A DNA stretch of 64,000 nucleotides from CAVLDP01 sp963661945. GTDB taxonomy: Bacteria; Bacillota; Clostridia; Lachnospirales; Lachnospiraceae. Positions within the stretch are counted from its first letter, which is position 1, and each line of letters begins with the position of its first letter. Location: the NCBI GenBank assembly GCA_963661945.1, contig CAVLDP010000003.1, positions 1 through 64,000 of the forward strand, given 5' to 3'. The position numbers and the translations under genes were made by a program. The notes beneath the pieces were generated by a model, which was given only the letters and a program-made list of their open reading frames with translations, was not told the origin of the DNA and did no database searches. This document shows positions 8,045 to 15,945 of the stretch, in pieces.

Positions 8045-9094
8045 ATGAGTTTAGAAGAATATAAGGGCGTATTTATCTACGCACAGCAGGTGGATAATGA
8101 ACTTAGCTCCATTGCCTTTGAGTTAATTGGCAAGGCACGCGAGCTTGCAACGGATCTTGGAACAGAGGTGACAGCAGTTCTTCTTGGTTCCAAGATAGAG
8201 GGACTTGCTACAGAGCTTGGAGAGTATGGCGCAGATCGTGTAATTGTAGTAGATGATCCTGAACTTGAGACCTATCGTACAGAGCCATATGCTCAGGCTC
8301 TTGCGGCTGTAATTAATGAGTACAAGCCAGAGATTATGCTTGTGGGTGCAACAGCAATCGGTCGTGACCTAGGTCCTACGGTATCTGCCAGAGTTGCAAC
8401 TGGCCTGACTGCAGATTGTACCAAGCTTGAGATTGGCGATTTCCCACTGAATCCGATTCCTGGCAAGGAAGCTGAGCAGAAGCATAATCAGCTTCTTATG
8501 ACTCGTCCAGCATTTGGTGGTAATACAATTGCTACAATTGCATGTCCAAACAACCGTCCTCAGATGGCAACGGTTCGTCCAGGCGTTATGCAGAAGCTGC
8601 CAAAGGAAGCCGGACGTAAGTGTGAAGTGGTTACATTTAACCCAAGCCTTACGAAGAACAATCGCTATGTAGAGATTCAGGAGATTGTGAAGGCTGTTGG
8701 CAATGTAGAGAATATCATGGATGCGAAGGTTCTTGTATCCGGCGGACGTGGCGTAGGTTCCAAGGAGAACTTCAAGATGCTAGAAGACTTAGCTGATGTT
8801 CTCGGTGGTATGGTATCTTGTTCCCGTGCTGTTGTAGAGAATGGTTGGTTAGCTCAGGATTATCAGGTTGGCCAGACCGGTAAGACAGTTCGTCCACAGA
8901 TTTATTTTGCAATTGGTATTTCTGGAGCAATTCAGCATGTGGCTGGTATGGAAGAGTCAGACCTTATCATTGCAATCAATAAGGATGAGGATGCACCAAT
9001 CTTTGATGTGGCAGATTATGGCCTGGTTGGTGATCTGAACAAGATCGTACCTTCCCTTACTGCTGCACTTAAGGAAGCTAAGGCTGACAAGTAA
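8045..9094 (+). CDS. etfA: Electron transfer flavoprotein, alpha subunit
   Basis: 349 residues. The C-terminal FAD domain shows SGGRGVGSKENF, ENGWLAQDYQVGQTGKTVRP and the FAIGISGAIQH loop; the N-terminal domain is the usual ETF alpha/beta fold. The ATG at 8045 is preferred over an in-frame GTG at 8036 because AAGGCGG (8030-8036) is then correctly spaced. It closes the butyrate operon, followed by a terminator at 9106. Confidence 0.96.
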   Translation: MSLEEYKGVFIYAQQVDNELSSIAFELIGKARELATDLGTEVTAVLLGSKIEGLATELGEYGADRVIVVDDPELETYRTEPYAQALAAVINEYKPEIMLVGATAIGRDLGPTVSARVATGLTADCTKLEIGDFPLNPIPGKEAEQKHNQLLMTRPAFGGNTIATIACPNNRPQMATVRPGVMQKLPKEAGRKCEVVTFNPSLTKNNRYVEIQEIVKAVGNVENIMDAKVLVSGGRGVGSKENFKMLEDLADVLGGMVSCSRAVVENGWLAQDYQVGQTGKTVRPQIYFAIGISGAIQHVAGMEESDLIIAINKDEDAPIFDVADYGLVGDLNKIVPSLTAALKEAKADK

Positions 9095-9105
9095 TGAAGC
9101 ATTTT

Positions 9106-9156
9106 GTCCCATTTCCTACTATCTGGATGATTAGATAGAGGAGATGGGACTTTTTA
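9106..9156 (+). terminator. Terminator of the butyrate operon
   Basis: GTCCCATTTCCT (9106-9117) pairs with AGGAGATGGGAC (9139-9150) with one internal mismatch and a weakly paired 21-nt interior, followed by TTTTT. Confidence 0.85.
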
Positions 9157-9199
9157 TGTATTTCTATGGAAACCGAATTTTACGAATTGGTTTTTCTTG

Positions 9200-9228
9200 T
9201 TGAATTGTGGGCCTTCAAAGCCTATAAT
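9200..9228 (+). promoter_or_regulatory. galT promoter
   Basis: TTGAAT (9200-9205), 17 bp, TATAAT (9223-9228). The ATG of galT is 37 nt past the -10. Confidence 0.75.
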
Positions 9229-9265
9229 GTTGTTTGATTTATTGATTAGTATCTAGGAGGTTGCT

Positions 9266-10756
9266 ATGTTACAGGAGAGTATTAAGAAATTAGTTCAGTA
9301 CGGAATTGACACTGGACTTACTCCAGAATGTGAGAGAATCTATACGACGAATCTGCTTCTTGAGATTTTTAAGGAAGATGAGTATTTGGATCCGGATGTG
9401 AATCTTGATGAGCTGAACCTGGAGGATATCCTGGCAGATCTTCTGGATGAGGCTGTTTCTCGTGGCTTGATTGAGGACAGTATTGTATATAGAGACCTAT
9501 TTGACACCAAGCTTATGAACTGTCTGATGCCTCGTCCTGCACAGGTACAATCAGAATTCAAGGCGGCTTACGATAAGTCTCCAGAGGCTGCTACGACTTA
9601 TTTCTATAATCTTAGCAGAAATTCTGACTATATCCGTACCTATCGCGTGAAGAAGGACCTTCGTTGGACGACAGAGACAGATTATGGAACACTTGACATC
9701 ACAATTAATCTCTCTAAGCCGGAGAAGGATCCTAAGGCAATCGCAGCAGCAAAGAATGCGAAGCAGTCTGCTTATCCTAAGTGTCAGCTCTGCGTGGAGA
9801 ATGAAGGTTATGCAGGCCGCGTTAATCATCCAGCCAGAGAGAATCATAGAATCATTCCTATTACGATAAATGATTCTTCTTGGGGATTCCAGTATTCTCC
9901 ATATGTATACTATAACGAGCATTGTATCGTGTTTAATGGTCAGCATACTCCTATGAAGATTGAGAAGGCTACCTTTGTGAAGCTCTTTGACTTTGTGAAG
10001 CAGTTCCCTCATTACTTCTTGGGATCTAATGCAGATCTTCCAATTGTTGGTGGCTCTATCCTAAGCCATGATCATTTCCAAGGTGGACATTATACCTTCG
10101 CGATGGAGAAGGCTCCGATTATTGAGAAGTTTACCGTATCTGGTTTTGAGGATGTCACTTGTGGCATCGTAAAATGGCCTCTGTCTGTTATCAGACTTCA
10201 GTGCCAGGATGAGAAGAAGATTATCGAGCTTGCAGATCATATTCTCACTACTTGGAGAGGTTATACGGATGAAGCGGCTTACATCTTCGCTGAGACAGAT
10301 GGAGAAGCGCATAATACGATAACGCCAATTGCCCGTAAGCGCGGAGATATGTATGAGCTTGATCTTGCTCTTCGTAATAATATTACGACAGAGGAGAATC
10401 CACTTGGACTCTATCATCCACACGAGAAGCTTCATCATATTAAGAAGGAAAATATTGGTCTAATTGAGGTTATGGGTCTTGCTGTTCTTCCTAGCCGTCT
10501 GAAGGGTGAGATGGAGGAACTTGCAGATTATATCGTATCAGGCAAGGATATTCGCTCCAATGAGACTCTTGCCAAGCATGCTGATTGGGTAGATGAATTC
10601 AGCGTGAATTACGATCATATCGACGAATCTAATGTTACAGAAATACTAAAGCAGGAGATCGGCAAGGTATTCTGCCAGGTATTAGAGGATGCAGGTGTCT
10701 ATAAGTGTACAGAAGAAGGCTTAACTGCTTTCCGTAGATTTATCGCTGCACTGTAG
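9266..10756 (+). CDS. galT: UDP-glucose--hexose-1-phosphate uridylyltransferase (Firmicute type)
   Basis: 496 residues, the long GalT form found in Firmicutes (about 490-500). It exchanges UMP between UDP-glucose and galactose-1-phosphate in the Leloir pathway. Seen: the N-terminal domain with RPAQVQSEF and NSDYIRT, a Cys pair in YPKCQLCVENEGY, the conserved GGSILSHDHFQGGHY with the active-site His-x-His, and the C-terminal GLIEVMGLAVLPSRL. Ribosome site AGGAGG. It fits with the beta- and alpha-galactosidases encoded 4-12 kb downstream, which would release galactose. galK and galE are not in the window. Confidence 0.96.
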   Translation: MLQESIKKLVQYGIDTGLTPECERIYTTNLLLEIFKEDEYLDPDVNLDELNLEDILADLLDEAVSRGLIEDSIVYRDLFDTKLMNCLMPRPAQVQSEFKAAYDKSPEAATTYFYNLSRNSDYIRTYRVKKDLRWTTETDYGTLDITINLSKPEKDPKAIAAAKNAKQSAYPKCQLCVENEGYAGRVNHPARENHRIIPITINDSSWGFQYSPYVYYNEHCIVFNGQHTPMKIEKATFVKLFDFVKQFPHYFLGSNADLPIVGGSILSHDHFQGGHYTFAMEKAPIIEKFTVSGFEDVTCGIVKWPLSVIRLQCQDEKKIIELADHILTTWRGYTDEAAYIFAETDGEAHNTITPIARKRGDMYELDLALRNNITTEENPLGLYHPHEKLHHIKKENIGLIEVMGLAVLPSRLKGEMEELADYIVSGKDIRSNETLAKHADWVDEFSVNYDHIDESNVTEILKQEIGKVFCQVLEDAGVYKCTEEGLTAFRRFIAAL

Positions 10757-10804
10757 GGTTATATTCATATTTGGAAATCGAATGGTTTATATAGAGGAGA
10801 TGAC

Positions 10805-11383
10805 ATGGAATTTCTAGAAGAGAGAATTAGAAAAGATGGTCAGGTAAGACCTGGCAATATTCTGAAGGTGGACAGCTTCCTGAATCATCAGCTTGATGTT
10901 GAGCTTTTGAGTCAGATCGGAGAGGCTCTCTACGAGAAGTACAAGGATGCTGGCATTACGAAGATTGTGACGATTGAGGCATCTGGTATCGCAATCGCAT
11001 GCATGACAGCTCAGTATTTTAAGGTGCCTGTTGTATTTGCCAAGAAGGCTAAGAGCAAGAATTTGGATGGAGACCTCTACACCTCCAAGGTTCAGTCTTT
11101 TACCTATGGCAAGGAGTATGACATTACTCTGGCGAAGAAGTTTCTGACTTCCGAGGATACTGTTCTCCTCGTGGATGATTTCCTGGCAGTTGGCAAGGCT
11201 ATGAGAGGACTTCTTGAAATCTGTGAAGAAGCAGGTGCTACAGTTGCTGGAATTGGTATCGCTATTGAGAAGGGCTTCCAGGAAGGTGGAGCGCACCTTA
11301 GAGAGCAGGGATATGACCTGACAAGTATCGCTATTGTTGATTCTATGGGAGATGATGGCAGCATTACTTTCCGCGAATCATAG
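10805..11383 (+). CDS. xpt: Xanthine phosphoribosyltransferase
   Basis: 192 residues. Converts xanthine plus PRPP to XMP. The PRPP loop VLLVDDFLAVGKAM and the N-terminal LEERIRKDGQVRPGNILKVDSF are diagnostic of Xpt. GAGGAG precedes the ATG. It lies 48 nt after galT with no terminator, so it is probably co-transcribed; this short gap leaves no room for the guanine riboswitch often found before xpt in Bacilli. Confidence 0.95.
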   Translation: MEFLEERIRKDGQVRPGNILKVDSFLNHQLDVELLSQIGEALYEKYKDAGITKIVTIEASGIAIACMTAQYFKVPVVFAKKAKSKNLDGDLYTSKVQSFTYGKEYDITLAKKFLTSEDTVLLVDDFLAVGKAMRGLLEICEEAGATVAGIGIAIEKGFQEGGAHLREQGYDLTSIAIVDSMGDDGSITFRES

Positions 11384-11455
11384 GCTTTCCTATGGAAGAT
11401 GAACAGAAATCGAACAATAGACGAACAAAAACTTAAAAATGTATAAACTAATTTA

Positions 11456-11484
11456 TTGAAAATAGTTTCTGTCAGGATTATAAT
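11456..11484 (+). promoter_or_regulatory. Promoter of the 11528 membrane protein gene
   Basis: TTGAAA (11456-11461), 17 bp, TATAAT (11479-11484): a near-consensus, probably strong promoter. The 144-nt gap after xpt otherwise holds nothing I recognise. Confidence 0.8.
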
Positions 11485-11527
11485 TTGAACGAAAGCATAT
11501 ATATTTTAAGAAGAGGAGGAATATAGT

Positions 11528-12640
11528 ATGTTATTTCAGATTTATGGCGAAACATCTGTTACACAGCTTCTTGGCTGGTTACTTGTTTTTGCCGGACTAA
11601 TTATCATGAATGAGATTGGTCGCCGTACTAAGTTTGGTGGAATCTTAATCTTCGTTATCATTCCTATCATTCTTACTGTATACTTCATTGGTATTCACTG
11701 TGGAGCATTCGGTGGCGCGAACAGTCTTACTATGGAGTACATGGATGGATGGTTCCATTACTTCAAGCTTTATGCAGCAGATATCGGATGTGTCGGCTTC
11801 ATGATGATCAAGTACAAGTGGGGCATCGGTGCCAAGGATTGGTTCAAGCCATTCCCATGGTTAATCGTTGCAGCTAACATCTTAATCGCAGTTGTATCTG
11901 ACCTTGAGTCAGCTCTTCATTGCTATCAGATCGTTGGTAACTTCTCAGGTGCTTGGTGGGCTTCAAACGAAGGTGTACTGATCTACGGCGGATGGTGGAA
12001 CATTGTTAACGCTATCGCTGGTCTTATCAACATCTTCTGTATGACATCATGGTGGAATGTTTACTCATCTAAGGATGGTAAGGATATGTTATGGCCAGAC
12101 ATGACTGTATGGTTCATCGTAGCTTACGATATCTGGAACTTTGAGTATACTTACTCTAACCTTCCTACACATACATGGTATTGTGGTGTTGCACTTCTTC
12201 TTGCTCCTACATTTGCTAATGCACTTTGGAACAGAGGTGGTTGGATCCAGAACCGTGCTAACACACTTGCAATCTGGTGTATGTTCGCTCAGGTTGTACC
12301 TACATTCCAGCTTTCTAAGCCATTCTCAGTACTTCCATCTGTATACGGCGGAGCTGGCAAGTTAGGATACTCAGCACTTGATCTGTATGATGTTGCTATG
12401 GGTCTTTACAACAATGGCCAGGGTACTACATCTGCAGTTAACGAGGCTGTTGCTAACCTTGGTATTACAGCTAACCCTACAGCTCAGGGTGTTGTTGCTA
12501 TTGCAGCTCTTGTTGCTAATGTTATCTGCATCGCAGTTATCATCAAGAGATCTAAGGCTGCTGGTATCAACCCATACAAGGCTGATGTTTGGGTTGGAAC
12601 AAGAGATTACGAAGAGGCACTTGCTCGCAAGGAGGCTTAA
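11528..12640 (+). CDS. Aromatic-rich polytopic membrane protein (resembles DUF5692)
   Basis: 370 residues with about nine to ten predicted membrane segments and unusually many Trp, for example in GAWWASNEGVLIYGGWWNIVNAIAG (two WW pairs within 25 residues) and MTSWWNVYSS. I recall similar proteins under the label DUF5692 in Clostridia, but this is from memory and no function is known to me. It has AAGAGGAGG upstream, a strong promoter of its own and its own terminator, so it is a highly expressed single-gene unit. Codon choice is strongly biased (CTT, GGT, GCT), as in the highly expressed neighbouring genes. Its position between galT/xpt and the galactoside operon hints at a transport or sensing role, but that is guesswork. 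Confidence 0.65.
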   Translation: MLFQIYGETSVTQLLGWLLVFAGLIIMNEIGRRTKFGGILIFVIIPIILTVYFIGIHCGAFGGANSLTMEYMDGWFHYFKLYAADIGCVGFMMIKYKWGIGAKDWFKPFPWLIVAANILIAVVSDLESALHCYQIVGNFSGAWWASNEGVLIYGGWWNIVNAIAGLINIFCMTSWWNVYSSKDGKDMLWPDMTVWFIVAYDIWNFEYTYSNLPTHTWYCGVALLLAPTFANALWNRGGWIQNRANTLAIWCMFAQVVPTFQLSKPFSVLPSVYGGAGKLGYSALDLYDVAMGLYNNGQGTTSAVNEAVANLGITANPTAQGVVAIAALVANVICIAVIIKRSKAAGINPYKADVWVGTRDYEEALARKEA

Positions 12641-12672
12641 TTCGAATTCTCTAGCTAACATAGTTTTTAAGA

Positions 12673-12702
12673 AGGACGTTGGTTTATCCAGCGTCCTTTT
12701 TT
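12673..12702 (+). terminator. Terminator of the 11528 gene
   Basis: AGGACGTTGG (12673-12682) pairs with CCAGCGTCCT (12688-12697) through a 5-nt loop, one G-T pair, then TTTTTT. Confidence 0.9.
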
Positions 12703-12768
12703 GGTGCCCTCATTTCTCTTGTGGAAATCTACCAAAGAAAAAAGCCTCTTATTAGGCAATATGCTATG

Positions 12769-12797
12769 TTGCAAGTAGTCCCATCCGATGTTAAAAT
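12769..12797 (+). promoter_or_regulatory. Promoter of the tetR-GH2 galactoside operon
   Basis: TTGCAA (12769-12774), 17 bp, TAAAAT (12792-12797), the same hexamers as the thl promoter. It predicts a start near 12804, inside an inverted repeat. Confidence 0.55.
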
Positions 12798-12800
12798 TAA

Positions 12801-12828
12801 GGAAACTAGAAAACGCTTATGGGTTTCC
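12801..12828 (+). promoter_or_regulatory. Putative operator with embedded cre-like site
   Basis: GGAAAC (12801-12806) and GTTTCC (12823-12828) form an inverted repeat across the predicted start of transcription. Inside it, AGAAAACGCTTATG (12808-12821) matches 11 of 14 positions of the CcpA cre consensus TGAAAACGCTTTCA. Either the TetR-family product of the next gene, CcpA, or both could bind here. Related arms occur before the GH36 gene. Confidence 0.45.
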
Positions 12829-12860
12829 GGTTTCCTGAAAGTATCCATAGAAAAACCGGA
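12826..12860 (+). repeat. Inverted repeat upstream of the tetR start
   Basis: TCCGGTTT (12826-12833) and AAACCGGA (12853-12860) are perfect 8-bp inverted arms 19 nt apart, in the 5' leader 14 nt before the tetR ATG. It could be an RNA hairpin affecting translation or a second operator. Confidence 0.45.
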
Positions 12861-12874
12861 GTCAGGGGAGTGAG

Positions 12875-13447
12875 ATGACATCTTCAAGTACGAGAAAACA
12901 TGTGTTGGATGCGACTGTTCTAGTCTACTCTAAGCTGGGACCGAAGTTTACGATGAATGACCTGGCCAAGGAACTTGGTATGAGTAAGAAGACTATTTAT
13001 ACCATCTTCCAGGACAAGGAGAGCTTGCTCTATGCTATGGTTGATTATTTCTTCGATTCGGTGAAGGAATCCGAGGAAAGTGCGGCACGAGTGGTCGAGG
13101 GAGAGACCTGTACCAAGCGACTGAAGGGCATTATGAGCGCTATGCCGGATATGTATCGTGAGGTGGATTTTACACAGCTTTATATTCTGCAGGAGAAGTA
13201 TCCTGCCGTCTATAAGCGCATTCGTGAGAGACTTGAGAGTGGCTGGGAGAGCACGCTTTCTGTTATCGACGAGGGTGTAGAGTCTGGAGAATTTCGTCCA
13301 GTGAATAAGCTGGTCTTTCAGCTGACCTTTGAAGCTGCAATTGAGAGATTCTTAGTTGGGGATGAGCTTCAACAGAACAAGTTAGAATATGCTAAGGCTC
13401 TCGATGAGCTTGTGGATATTATGGTAGAAGGTATTCGGGCAAGATAA
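12875..13447 (+). CDS. TetR/AcrR-family transcriptional regulator
   Basis: 190 residues. The N-terminal TetR helix-turn-helix is clear: FTMNDLAKELGMSKKTIYTIFQDKESLL (about 27-55). The C-terminal ligand domain is generic. The ATG at 12875 has a GGGGAG site. It starts a + strand run (tetR, GH2, 15946 gene, GPH symporter; gaps 45, 14 and 48 nt), so it probably controls this galactoside operon in response to an unknown ligand, perhaps through the inverted repeats in its leader. Confidence 0.9.
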   Translation: MTSSSTRKHVLDATVLVYSKLGPKFTMNDLAKELGMSKKTIYTIFQDKESLLYAMVDYFFDSVKESEESAARVVEGETCTKRLKGIMSAMPDMYREVDFTQLYILQEKYPAVYKRIRERLESGWESTLSVIDEGVESGEFRPVNKLVFQLTFEAAIERFLVGDELQQNKLEYAKALDELVDIMVEGIRAR

Positions 13448-13492
13448 GAATATTTATTTGGGGCAAATATTAGGGATAGAATAGGAAATAAA

Positions 13493-15931
13493 ATGAACAA
13501 ATCAAAGATTTATTTGGATCGGGGATGGCTCTTCACAGAAGAATTCGATGAGCGTTACATTAGTAATCCCATTGAAGATGGTGTGGAGGTTTCTGTACCA
13601 CATACCTGCAAGGAGACACCGTTTCACTATTTTGATGAGCATGAATATCAGATGGTGAGTTGTTACCAGAAGATGTTTGTCGCAGATGAGGCATGGCATG
13701 GCAAGGTAGTGAAGCTGAACTTTGATGGAGTGGGGCACGAAGCTACAGTTTATGTGAATGGCAAGCAGGTCATTACTCATAAGTGCGGCTACACTGCGTT
13801 TTCTGCAGATGTTTCAGGGCTTCTCCGATACGGAACTGGCAATCTTATTACAGTTTCCGTGGATTCCAGAGAAGAACTCAATCAGCCACCATTTGGTTTT
13901 GTGATTGATTATATGACCTTTGGTGGCATCTATAGAGATGTCTATCTTACAGTGCAGGAACCTGCTCATATTGAGGACGTCTTCTATCAGCCAAAGATTG
14001 AGCGAGTTCGTACAGCCGGACTTTCTAGTGAGGAGATTTCAGGGCTTCGCGTCATGGCTACCATTACATCGAAGCTTACCCTTTCTTCTACCGCTGAGAG
14101 CGCACTTCTCGAAGGAAGATTATCTGTCAATCAGTATCTGGATGAGAAGCTTATACTGGGCAATGCAAGACTGAATTCATCTGACATTTCAACGAGCGTT
14201 ACAGATGTAGCTCTTTGGGATATTGAATCGCCAAAGACCTATCAGATGGTAACAGAGCTTATGCTCGATGGAGAGGTTGTGGATACCTACGTGGCCAAGA
14301 TCGGTTTCCGTGATGTGCAGTTCCGTAAGGAAGGCTTCTTCTTGAATGGACGTAAGGTCCGCATTCGCGGCTTGAACCGTCATCAGTCTTATCCATATGT
14401 TGGTTATGCTATGCCAGAGAGCATGCAAAGATATGATGCGAAGATTCTGAAAGAGGAGCTGGGAGTTAATGCGGTTCGTACATCCCATTATCCACAGTCC
14501 CATTATTTCATAGATGAATGTGATGATCTGGGTCTTCTTGTCTTCATGGAGATTCCAGGCTGGCAGCATATTGGCAATGAAGAATGGCAGGATCAAGCGG
14601 TAGTAAATGTGACCGATATGATTCGTCAGTATCGCAATCATACCTCTATCATGATCTGGGGCGTTCGAATCAATGAGTCAGAGGACAATGATGCCTTCTA
14701 TGCAAGAACCAATGCTGCTGCTCATGAATGTGATCCGACCAGACAGACAGGCGGCGTTCGCTGCAGAACTGCGGATAAGAATACCAACATTCAGGAAGAT
14801 GTATTTACTTACAATGATTTCGTGCATTCTGGTAAGAACGAGGGCTGCCTGACACGCGACAAGGCAACGCATAAGTCTGACAAGCCATATCTTGTGACAG
14901 AATACAATGGTCATATGTATCCAACCAAATCCTTCGATTGGGAGGAGCATCGTATGGAGCATATGATTCGCCATGCCAATGTCCTAGATGCAGTTGCAGG
15001 CCAGGCTGATCATTCGGGCTCTTTTGCCTGGTGTATGTTTGACTACAATACGCACAAGGATTTTGGCTCAGGCGATCGAATCTGCTATCACGGCGTTATG
15101 GATATGTTCCGTAATCCTAAGCTTGCGGCATCACTTTATGCGGCTGAGGGAGATGCAGGAGATGTGCTCGACGTGAGCTCAACTATGGATATTGGTGAGC
15201 ATCCGGCCTGCAATAGAGGAGATGTCTATATCATTTCCAATGCAGATTCCGTTCGTATGTATAAGAACAACGATCTTCTGAAGGAATATTTCCCAGGAGA
15301 TACAACCTATAAGAATATGAATCATGGCCCAATTCGTATTGACGAATTTGTGGGTAATCGAATTCAGGAAGAGGAAGGCTATTCTAAGCGTAAGGCGGAT
15401 CTGACGCGTTATGTACTGAATACCTACTCTCAGAATTCCGGAAAGATTACACCAGGACTTATCTTTGCTGCATTTCGTCTTGTTGCCTTCCATGGCATGA
15501 AGGTTGCAGATGCAGTGCCACTTTACCAGAAGTATATTGGCGACTGGGGTGGAGAGTCCAAGGTATATCGATTCGATGCGATTAGAGATAACAAGGTTGT
15601 GAAGTCTGTAATTCGCGGCGCTACGACATCAGTATCGCTTGATACGATTGTTAGCTCGACAGAGCTTTTCGAGGATCAGACCTACGATGTTGCAGAGATT
15701 CGTATTCATGCTATTGATCAGAATCACAATGTTCTGCCATATTTTGCAGAACCTGTACATATTGTGACAGAGGGACCAATTCAGGTGATTGGCCCGGATG
15801 TTGTGCCATTTCGAGGTGGCATGACAGGTACTTATATTAAGACCCTGGGTCAGGAAGGTACCGCGAAGGTTCGTCTGGTTTGTGGCCGGATTGAGCCAGT
15901 GACTATTGAGCTACACATTTCAAAGAGATAG
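13493..15931 (+). CDS. Glycoside hydrolase family 2 (probable beta-galactosidase)
   Basis: 812 residues, no signal peptide, hence cytoplasmic. Order: N-terminal sugar-binding jelly roll (about 1-165; DRGWLFTEEF, VSVPHTC, GVGHEATVYVNGK), immunoglobulin-like domain (about 166-275), TIM barrel (about 276-560), C-terminal beta domains. Catalytic candidates are Glu395 (acid/base, in GVRINESED) and Glu470 (nucleophile, in YLVTEYNGHMYP); RHQSYPYVG and RTSHYPQS are standard GH2 substrate-site motifs. The acid/base context differs from the common GNES motif. Cotranscription with a GPH symporter and proximity to GH36 and galT favour galactosides, but beta-glucuronidase or other GH2 activity is not excluded. 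Confidence 0.88.
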   Translation: MNKSKIYLDRGWLFTEEFDERYISNPIEDGVEVSVPHTCKETPFHYFDEHEYQMVSCYQKMFVADEAWHGKVVKLNFDGVGHEATVYVNGKQVITHKCGYTAFSADVSGLLRYGTGNLITVSVDSREELNQPPFGFVIDYMTFGGIYRDVYLTVQEPAHIEDVFYQPKIERVRTAGLSSEEISGLRVMATITSKLTLSSTAESALLEGRLSVNQYLDEKLILGNARLNSSDISTSVTDVALWDIESPKTYQMVTELMLDGEVVDTYVAKIGFRDVQFRKEGFFLNGRKVRIRGLNRHQSYPYVGYAMPESMQRYDAKILKEELGVNAVRTSHYPQSHYFIDECDDLGLLVFMEIPGWQHIGNEEWQDQAVVNVTDMIRQYRNHTSIMIWGVRINESEDNDAFYARTNAAAHECDPTRQTGGVRCRTADKNTNIQEDVFTYNDFVHSGKNEGCLTRDKATHKSDKPYLVTEYNGHMYPTKSFDWEEHRMEHMIRHANVLDAVAGQADHSGSFAWCMFDYNTHKDFGSGDRICYHGVMDMFRNPKLAASLYAAEGDAGDVLDVSSTMDIGEHPACNRGDVYIISNADSVRMYKNNDLLKEYFPGDTTYKNMNHGPIRIDEFVGNRIQEEEGYSKRKADLTRYVLNTYSQNSGKITPGLIFAAFRLVAFHGMKVADAVPLYQKYIGDWGGESKVYRFDAIRDNKVVKSVIRGATTSVSLDTIVSSTELFEDQTYDVAEIRIHAIDQNHNVLPYFAEPVHIVTEGPIQVIGPDVVPFRGGMTGTYIKTLGQEGTAKVRLVCGRIEPVTIELHISKR

Positions 15932-15945
15932 AAGAGGAGAGAGAA

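Noticed and set aside
9551..10012. Long antisense ORF in galT
   Set aside because: Lacks a ribosome site and conserved motifs; it reflects codon bias of galT on the other strand.
12679..12873. 64-codon ORF before tetR
   Set aside because: It begins inside a terminator stem and runs through the promoter/operator region; no ribosome site and no conserved pattern.
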